From Gammaproteobacteria bacterium (GTDB lineage Bacteria; Pseudomonadota; Gammaproteobacteria; Pseudomonadales; Azotimanducaceae_A), in NCBI GenBank assembly GCA_002714125.1, contig PAWP01000078.1, forward strand, positions 3,975-15,513: a stretch of 11,539 nucleotides of DNA, written 5' to 3'. Below the pieces are notes generated by a model, which was given only the letters and a program-made list of their open reading frames with translations, searched no databases and was not told the origin of the DNA. Positions 7,377 through 11,539 of this stretch are shown piece after piece. A program made the translations under genes and the position numbers. Every line of letters begins with the position of its first letter. Within the stretch, counting starts at the first letter, position 1.

Positions 7377-8489
7377 GTGGCGGCAGCAATTGAATTCAGT
7401 GATGAGCAGTCGATGCTGCTCGAAACAGCCATGGACTTCTGCACCAATCGTTCGCCGATTGGTGCGGTGCGCGAACGGATTGAGGAGGAAAAAGGCTTCG
7501 ACCCCGCTGAGTGGCAGGAAATGGCAGAACTGGGCTGGCTGGGTATTGCGGTACCTGAAGCTTATGGTGGACTGGGCCTTGGGCTTGGCAGCGTAGTGCC
7601 GGTTGTAGAATCGATGGGGCGCGCCCTGCTGGGCTCACCCTTCTTCGCTACTACCCTAGCCGCCCAGGCGTTGACCGACGGGGGCAGTGAGGAACAGAAG
7701 CAAACCTGGCTGCCGAAGCTTGCAACGGGAATGGTCGGCACTGTTGCGTTGATTGAAGAAGACGGCGACTGGGACCTTTCCAACGTTTCTGCTGAGGCGC
7801 ATGAGGACGGGGGCAACTTGATCCTCGCCGGTACCAAAACGTTTGTCCTAGACGCTGCCACGGCAGATGTGATGATTGTTTCGGTTCGTGTCAACGGCGA
7901 AGTAAAGCTTCTACTCGTCGAACAGGACGACATTGATGCCGCCAACGTACTGCGTGACGTGGTGATTGATGAAACGCGCCGCAGTTACACGGTGACACTG
8001 GATGGCATTCAGGTGTCACCAGACAACGTGCTCGAGTCTGCCTGTCTCGAGGAGGTGCAGAATGCGGCGCTGCTGTTGCTCGCGGCGGAGATTGCCGGCG
8101 GTGCAGCGGGCTGTTTGAAGGTGGTGGTTGAATACCTCAATACACGCAAACAGTTCGACAAACTGATTGGCAGCTACCAGGCGCTTAAACACCCGACCGT
8201 GGACATCTTACTTGGGATGGAAGCGGCTCGTTCCCACCTGTATCACGCTGCAACAGTGATCGACGGCGACGATGCCAGGTCCATCGAGATAGCGCTGCGC
8301 ATGGCCAAAGCCCACGGCAGCCGGGCATTTGCTTTTGCTGGTGACCGCGCGGTGCAATTCCACGGCGGTTTTGGCTTCACCTACGAGTGCGATGCGCAGC
8401 TCTTTTTACGCCGCGCTCTCTGGTGCCAATATCAGTTTGGCGACGAACGTTATCATCGCCAACGCCTGGCACCGCTGCTGCTCGACTGA
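7377..8489 (+). CDS. Acyl-CoA dehydrogenase-like subunit, probably non-catalytic partner of 6167-7369
   Basis: This 370-residue ACAD-fold protein has IEFSDEQ at the N-terminus, PEAYGGLGLGLG (60-71), R257-KQFDKLIGSYQALKH for cofactor and interface contacts, and HGGFGFT (329-335). It lacks the FERG catalytic element: the equivalent helix reads AALLLLAAEIAGGAAG. The C-terminus ends FGDERYHRQRLAPLLLD instead of the GGT-SQIQ segment. This is the arrangement of the helper subunit in alpha2beta2 ACADs. I chose the GTG at 7377 because the next in-frame ATG would remove the conserved FSDEQ segment; a weak AGG lies before it. Only 7 nt separate it from the catalytic partner. It resembles the small ACAD at 59-1126 in layout but is clearly diverged from it. 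Confidence 0.9.
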   Translation: MAAAIEFSDEQSMLLETAMDFCTNRSPIGAVRERIEEEKGFDPAEWQEMAELGWLGIAVPEAYGGLGLGLGSVVPVVESMGRALLGSPFFATTLAAQALTDGGSEEQKQTWLPKLATGMVGTVALIEEDGDWDLSNVSAEAHEDGGNLILAGTKTFVLDAATADVMIVSVRVNGEVKLLLVEQDDIDAANVLRDVVIDETRRSYTVTLDGIQVSPDNVLESACLEEVQNAALLLLAAEIAGGAAGCLKVVVEYLNTRKQFDKLIGSYQALKHPTVDILLGMEAARSHLYHAATVIDGDDARSIEIALRMAKAHGSRAFAFAGDRAVQFHGGFGFTYECDAQLFLRRALWCQYQFGDERYHRQRLAPLLLD

Positions 8490-8535
8490 CACAGATCGAC
8501 CTCTCGCAAGGCGGGGTCAACCGAAGGACATAAGC

Positions 8536-9159
8536 ATGAAGCTATATCACTGCAGCGACGCCCGTTCCCTACGCCCGCTCTGGGCGCTGGAAGAAATGAG
8601 GCTCGACTATGAGTTGATCAACATGGAGTTCCCGCCCCGGTTTGGCTACCCCGGGTATCTGGACATCAATCCGCTCGGTACTGTGCCTACCTTCCTTGAC
8701 GGTGACCTCACCATGACGGAGTCGTCGGGAATTTGTCACTATCTGGTGGAGAAGTACGGCCCGACCGACATCGGTATTCGCGTGGATGAGCAGGGCTATG
8801 GCGAATACGTAAACTGGCTCTACCGAAGTGATGCTACGCTGACGTTCCCGCAGACCTTGGTGCTGCGCTATACCCGGCTTGAGCCAGAAGAGCGCCGCCA
8901 GCCGCAGGTTGTTGCGGACTACTCCCAGTGGTACTTATCCCGCCTGCGCTCGGTTGAAGCGGCGATAGAAGGTAAAGATTTTTTGGTGGCCGACAAGTTC
9001 ACCATTGCTGACATCGCGGTTGCATACGCACTGTTCCTCGGCACCAGCCTCGGGCTGGATGAGCGTTATAAACCGAACTGTAAGCGTTATCTCGCCGCCA
9101 TGATGGAGCGCCCAGCCTTCATCCGTGCGCGGGAGCGTCAGCTTGAAGGGATGAAGTGA
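8536..9159 (+). CDS. Glutathione S-transferase-like protein
   Basis: This 207-residue soluble protein has a complete GST layout. A thioredoxin-like N-domain (1 to about 78) has the cis-proline in NPLGTVPTF (P51) and the glutathione gamma-glutamyl contact ES at 62-63. The helical C-domain contains the N-capping motif FTIADI (155-160). The catalytic position near residues 5-10 reads HCSDAR, so Cys6 or Ser7 could act on the thiol; the class is unclear. The start is the ATG at 8536, 7 nt after AAGGA. Longer in-frame extensions would run back into the ACAD gene and have no ribosome site. It follows the ACAD pair by 46 nt on the same strand and is likely the last gene of the operon. Its role is unknown: it could handle a reactive enoyl or epoxide intermediate, or act as an isomerase. 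Confidence 0.88.
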   Translation: MKLYHCSDARSLRPLWALEEMRLDYELINMEFPPRFGYPGYLDINPLGTVPTFLDGDLTMTESSGICHYLVEKYGPTDIGIRVDEQGYGEYVNWLYRSDATLTFPQTLVLRYTRLEPEERRQPQVVADYSQWYLSRLRSVEAAIEGKDFLVADKFTIADIAVAYALFLGTSLGLDERYKPNCKRYLAAMMERPAFIRARERQLEGMK

Positions 9160-9329
9160 TCGGAATCCCAAGGTAGCGATTCTCCCAGTCCAGGAGCTAT
9201 GCCGACCAAAGAAGCATCCGAGCAGGGATCGGATTCTTACACAGGCTCCCATGATTGCGAAGGGCGAGTGACTGTCGCGTGCCGAGTCCGCAGGCGATGG
9301 CAAAGTGTCGTCACAAAGCTTGATAGCAA

Positions 9330-9578
9330 TTATGTCATCGAGCCCTGGCGTTCCAGATCAGGCAGCCTATCCGTCAGCGCACTGACCTCTCCTTGGATTG
9401 GATAGTCCCCATCCGCAATTGTGTCTGGGCAATGGTGGGCCTTGCGGTTGCGAAGTGCCTGCTTCCTCAACTCTTTCATAGATTTCAGCTCGTTCACGAA
9501 CTTCGCAGGGTTGGGTCTTCCCGCTTCGCGGGCGATTGAGCCCGTGGAATACGCTGTTAGTATCAGGACTTGACACAA
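9330..9578 (-). CDS. Doubtful small hypothetical protein or gene remnant
   Basis: This open frame of 82 codons from a GTG runs antisense to the space before the dioxygenase. The product is hydrophilic and charged, with the stretch MKELRKQALRNRKAHHCPD in the middle and LTDRLPDLERQ near the end. Third codon positions are GC-rich in the first half (about 70 percent over 20 codons counted by hand) and fall toward the end. No clear Shine-Dalgarno precedes the GTG; an internal ATG (MKELRK) is another possible start. I recognise no family. It may be the tail of a broken gene or chance. Confidence 0.22.
   Translation of the reverse strand: MCQVLILTAYSTGSIAREAGRPNPAKFVNELKSMKELRKQALRNRKAHHCPDTIADGDYPIQGEVSALTDRLPDLERQGSMT
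9367..9405. repeat. Nested inverted repeats, possible RNA structure
   Basis: GTCAG-CGCA-CTGAC (9373-9386) forms an inner 5-bp hairpin. Directly outside it, CTATCC (9367-9372) pairs with GGATAG (9400-9405), leaving a 13-nt bulge on one side. No T-run follows. It could be a structured transcript end or chance; the arms are short. Confidence 0.3.
9536..9563 (+). promoter_or_regulatory. Candidate promoter for the dioxygenase gene
   Basis: TTGAGC at 9536-9541 and TAGTAT at 9558-9563 are spaced by 16 nt, each matching four of six sigma70 consensus bases. The transcript would begin near 9570, about 30 nt before the ATG. A separate TTGACA at 9570-9575 has no partner box at the right distance before the start codon. 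Confidence 0.3.
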
Positions 9579-9598
9579 ACCACTACACGGGCGCCACC

Positions 9599-10834
9599 AT
9601 GTACACTCTCCCGCACCAGCTCGAATTCGCCAGCGACGACTGGATCGCCGAGGCCGCTAGCTACATTACCAAGGCGGGCCCACAGAAAGGTGTGCGGGCC
9701 TTCACGCTTAGTGAGCGCTGGAACAATCCGCCACCGCATTTGGAATTGGGCGACTCGGCTGAATGGACGCTGACCTTCGATGGCGAAAAGGCGGAGGCAA
9801 CCCGGGGTTTTCAACTGGATGCCGATCAGACCAGCGAAGGCGAATACCAGGCCGCGCTGATGTTTGCTCAAGCCGTCGGCATGCTGGCACCTGGCAGGCT
9901 TGATGCAGCGGTTGCCGGGGTTCACCAATGGTTTGGTGTTGAGGCGTTGCGTTCTGTCCGGGATTCAAACGACCCAGGCGTGACCAACCTGCTTCTGCAT
10001 CTGCATGACCACATGGGTCGGCGTACCGTTGAGAACCCCGACCTTGAACACCGTGCTGCCGCGCAAGGCCTCTACCGGCACATCCGCGAGATGGAAGAGA
10101 ATGGCTACACGGTCATCGAGAACGCCATCACGCCTGAGTTTGCGGACGAGCTGCGTGAGGCGACACTGCGCGCGCTGCTGCCGCACCAGAGTGTCTCCAT
10201 GCAGTGGATGCTCTATCACGGTATTGAGTTTGAGCAGCTTGTGATGAACCCGCAGCTAATGACCTTGATCGACGCTTCGTTGGGGCGTGGTGCTGTTGTC
10301 GCGTCGATCTCATCCATCAAACGTGGCCCCGGCAAAGGCTTTATCCCGATGCATGCGGATTACTCTCAGGTGCCCGAACCTTTCCCGGAGTTTTCGCTGA
10401 CCGGCGTAGGGGTTTGGGCGTTGGAAGACTGGACGGTAGCCTCCGGGCCTACTTGGCTGGTCCCTGGAAGCCATTTGAAGCGGCGTCAGCCGCGGCCTGG
10501 TGAGAAGATGGAAGGCATTCCCATAGAAATGCCGAAAGGCTCGGTAGTGTACTTCCAGCACGGTGTCTGGCATTGGCAGGGGGACCGGGAGGAAGCCGGC
10601 GATCGAGTCACTATCCACTCACACTTCAATCGCGGCATATTACGCTCGTTAGAGCCAAAGAAGGTTGACGTGCAGATGCTGCACCGCAACCCGCCACGAC
10701 TGGGTGAAGCCCTGGGTGAAGATGACTGGTTCGATAAGATGACTGCTGACGGACGCGATCATCTACGCATGGCACACATGGCGACGCTGAACCGGTTTAA
10801 TGATGAGCAGAAGGCAGCGATTCTGGCGGGCTGA
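9599..10834 (+). CDS. PhyH-family Fe(II)/2-oxoglutarate dioxygenase with SCP2-like N-terminal region
   Basis: This 411-residue protein appears to have two parts. Residues 1 to about 110 resemble the SCP2 sterol/lipid carrier fold (FASDDWI near 10-16, PPPHLELGDSAEWTLTFDG near 44-62). Residues about 155-390 are a phytanoyl-CoA dioxygenase-type double-stranded beta helix with iron ligands H252 and D254 in MHADYS, a PGSH motif (289-292), distal H325 in VWHW, and R336 as the likely 2-oxoglutarate anchor. Family members hydroxylate acyl-CoAs, amino acids, ectoine or natural products, so the substrate is open. The ATG at 9599 was chosen because its product begins just before the FASDDW motif; no good ribosome site precedes it, and the upstream TTG at 9536 is less likely. 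It stands 439 nt from the operon and is probably transcribed separately. A link to the ACAD/carboxylase genes is only suggested by proximity and lipid-related domains. Confidence 0.88.
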   Translation: MYTLPHQLEFASDDWIAEAASYITKAGPQKGVRAFTLSERWNNPPPHLELGDSAEWTLTFDGEKAEATRGFQLDADQTSEGEYQAALMFAQAVGMLAPGRLDAAVAGVHQWFGVEALRSVRDSNDPGVTNLLLHLHDHMGRRTVENPDLEHRAAAQGLYRHIREMEENGYTVIENAITPEFADELREATLRALLPHQSVSMQWMLYHGIEFEQLVMNPQLMTLIDASLGRGAVVASISSIKRGPGKGFIPMHADYSQVPEPFPEFSLTGVGVWALEDWTVASGPTWLVPGSHLKRRQPRPGEKMEGIPIEMPKGSVVYFQHGVWHWQGDREEAGDRVTIHSHFNRGILRSLEPKKVDVQMLHRNPPRLGEALGEDDWFDKMTADGRDHLRMAHMATLNRFNDEQKAAILAG

Positions 10835-10899
10835 CCCGACGCAAGCCCGAACTCACAATTCGTCGGAGGTTATTCAGAAGCTGCTGGCGGTCTTTGCTA

Positions 10900-10940
10900 G
10901 GAGGCCGATGGCGGCAGGCTTGTTCGACCTGCAGGCCTCC
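10900..10940 (+). terminator. Stem-loop after the dioxygenase gene, possible terminator
   Basis: GGAGGCC (10900-10906) pairs with GGCCTCC (10934-10940), and inside it GCAGG (10914-10918) pairs with CCTGC (10928-10932) around a 9-nt loop. It lies 66 nt after the stop codon at 10832-10834. The stem is strong, but no T-run follows, so it may instead be an RNA-stabilising hairpin or part of a dispersed repeat. Confidence 0.35.
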
Positions 10941-11447
10941 CACGCCACCCCTGCATGATCGGGACCACCATCAAAGTACCTAGTGTTCTTGCGAACATGG
11001 TGTGATTCGAAGACTGTCATTATTCGATGCTGACTTGCCGATACGCGTCTGTGATTCATTCATCTGCCAATCAGCTTGTTAATAGTATGACGCAAGGTCT
11101 CGTTTTCAGAACAACATGGCGGCGTCGGTCCCGCTGTTACAGAGGAAATCTGCTGCCACGGGCAATACCTATCGCCCGTAACCTTGAGCGCCATAGGACT
11201 GGAACGTAAACATGTGGCTAGTTCCGAAAATGATGTCGATATCGACTGCATGCGGGAAAGTCCAACCGTACCGTCTCCGCATAGCTAATGATCGCATCTC
11301 CTACCATGGCCACAAAGTCGTAGGTGGATCGGAGTATGGCGCCCTAGCCCAATCCAGTGTCCGTTGGGGCTGCCCGAAATCAGACTTCTCACTGGCTAAA
11401 TGGGGGTTTCTGGGCAGGCAAATGGCGATAGGATTCCTTGGACCGAC

Positions 11448-11539
11448 CTAACCGTTTGATTCGTCAGCGATGATTTGACCCTCAAGATTATGAGGATTCG
11501 ACACGCTGGCGCTTGGCGACGCGGACTGAGCGACAGATG
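11448..11539 (-). CDS. Possible C-terminal end of a minus-strand gene, cut by the window edge
   Basis: An open frame enters from the right edge on the minus strand and ends with TAG at 11448-11450. Its last 29 residues end NLEGQIIADESNG. Third codon positions are not GC-biased, unlike the genes to the left, and no family is recognisable from so short a piece. It may be chance. Confidence 0.15.
   Translation of the reverse strand, partial: SVAQSASPSASVSNPHNLEGQIIADESNG

Larger units (their letters stand above)
9160..9598. other. Intergenic region without a confident gene
   Basis: These 439 bp lie between the GST-like gene and the dioxygenase. I see no T-tailed terminator. The region holds a nested inverted repeat, a short GC-rich hairpin (CCCGC-TTC-GCGGG at 9520-9532), a weak promoter-like pair and a doubtful minus-strand reading frame, each listed separately. 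Confidence 0.6.
10835..11539. other. Right-end region without a confident gene
   Basis: These 705 bp contain only short open frames on both strands, none with a convincing ribosome site, family motif or coding-like composition. An inverted repeat at 10900-10940, a weaker one (ACGGGC/GCCCGT) at 11158-11179 and a possible partial frame at the right edge are the only structure I see. No tRNA, insertion sequence or CRISPR repeat was recognised. Confidence 0.55.

Noticed and set aside
8329..8535. 69-residue extension of the GST-like protein
   Set aside because: It overlaps the ACAD C-terminal coding region in another frame and is not GST-like; the ATG at 8536 has AAGGA and begins the thioredoxin-like fold.
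9536..9598. TTG start giving a 21-residue extension to the dioxygenase
   Set aside because: No ribosome site, no family resemblance, and it overlaps the candidate promoter. Kept only as a possibility because the ATG at 9599 also lacks a clear ribosome site.
10874..11251. Short minus-strand frames (61 and 63 codons) considered as insertion-sequence remnants
   Set aside because: I could not match them to any transposase motif, and no terminal inverted repeats or target duplications are visible.
11485..11510. GGATTCGACAC resembling part of a tRNA T-arm
   Set aside because: No matching acceptor, D or anticodon stems could be paired on either strand around it.

Overview
The window looks like a stretch of a moderately GC-rich proteobacterial chromosome devoted to acyl-CoA catabolism. 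The evidence is close Shine-Dalgarno-led gene packing, frequent GTG/TTG starts, and families typical of proteobacterial leucine/isoprenoid degradation. Gammaproteobacteria is a guess from family resemblance. All annotation was done by eye, without database searches.

Layout. Positions 59-2334 hold a minus-strand operon: a catalytic-type acyl-CoA dehydrogenase (ACAD, 398 aa) followed after 11 nt by a shorter ACAD-like subunit (355 aa). It probably continues off the left edge. A divergent control region (2335-2549) carries two inverted repeats. Positions 2550-9159 hold a plus-strand operon: a biotin-dependent acyl-CoA carboxylase alpha subunit (648 aa), its carboxyltransferase beta subunit (548 aa, start overlapping the alpha stop), a second large ACAD (400 aa, TTG start), a second small ACAD-like subunit (370 aa, GTG start) and a glutathione S-transferase-like protein (207 aa). 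After 439 bp without a convincing gene comes a PhyH-family Fe(II)/2-oxoglutarate dioxygenase with an SCP2-like N-terminal region (9599-10834). The last 705 bp hold no confident gene.

How the genes may work together. In each ACAD pair the large member has the FERG catalytic glutamate and the C-terminal GGGTSQIQ segment. The small member lacks both but keeps the R-QF / HGG-GF cofactor-side motifs. This matches the alpha2beta2 heteromeric ACADs known from bacterial steroid side-chain degradation (ChsE1-ChsE2, ChsE4-ChsE5 of Mycobacterium tuberculosis). The carboxylase is closer by eye to geranyl-CoA carboxylase (AtuC/AtuF) than to methylcrotonyl-CoA carboxylase. An ACAD would make a 2-enoyl-CoA with a beta branch, and the carboxylase would activate the branch for removal, as in the Liu and Atu pathways. 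Two ACAD pairs suggest two dehydrogenation rounds on a bulky substrate, such as an isoprenoid acid or a branched sterol side chain. That is inference. The enoyl-CoA hydratase and the lyase such a route needs are not in the window.

The most interesting points are the remodelled substrate loop of the carboxyltransferase, the two heteromeric ACAD pairs around one carboxylase, and the SCP2-like/PhyH fusion next door.
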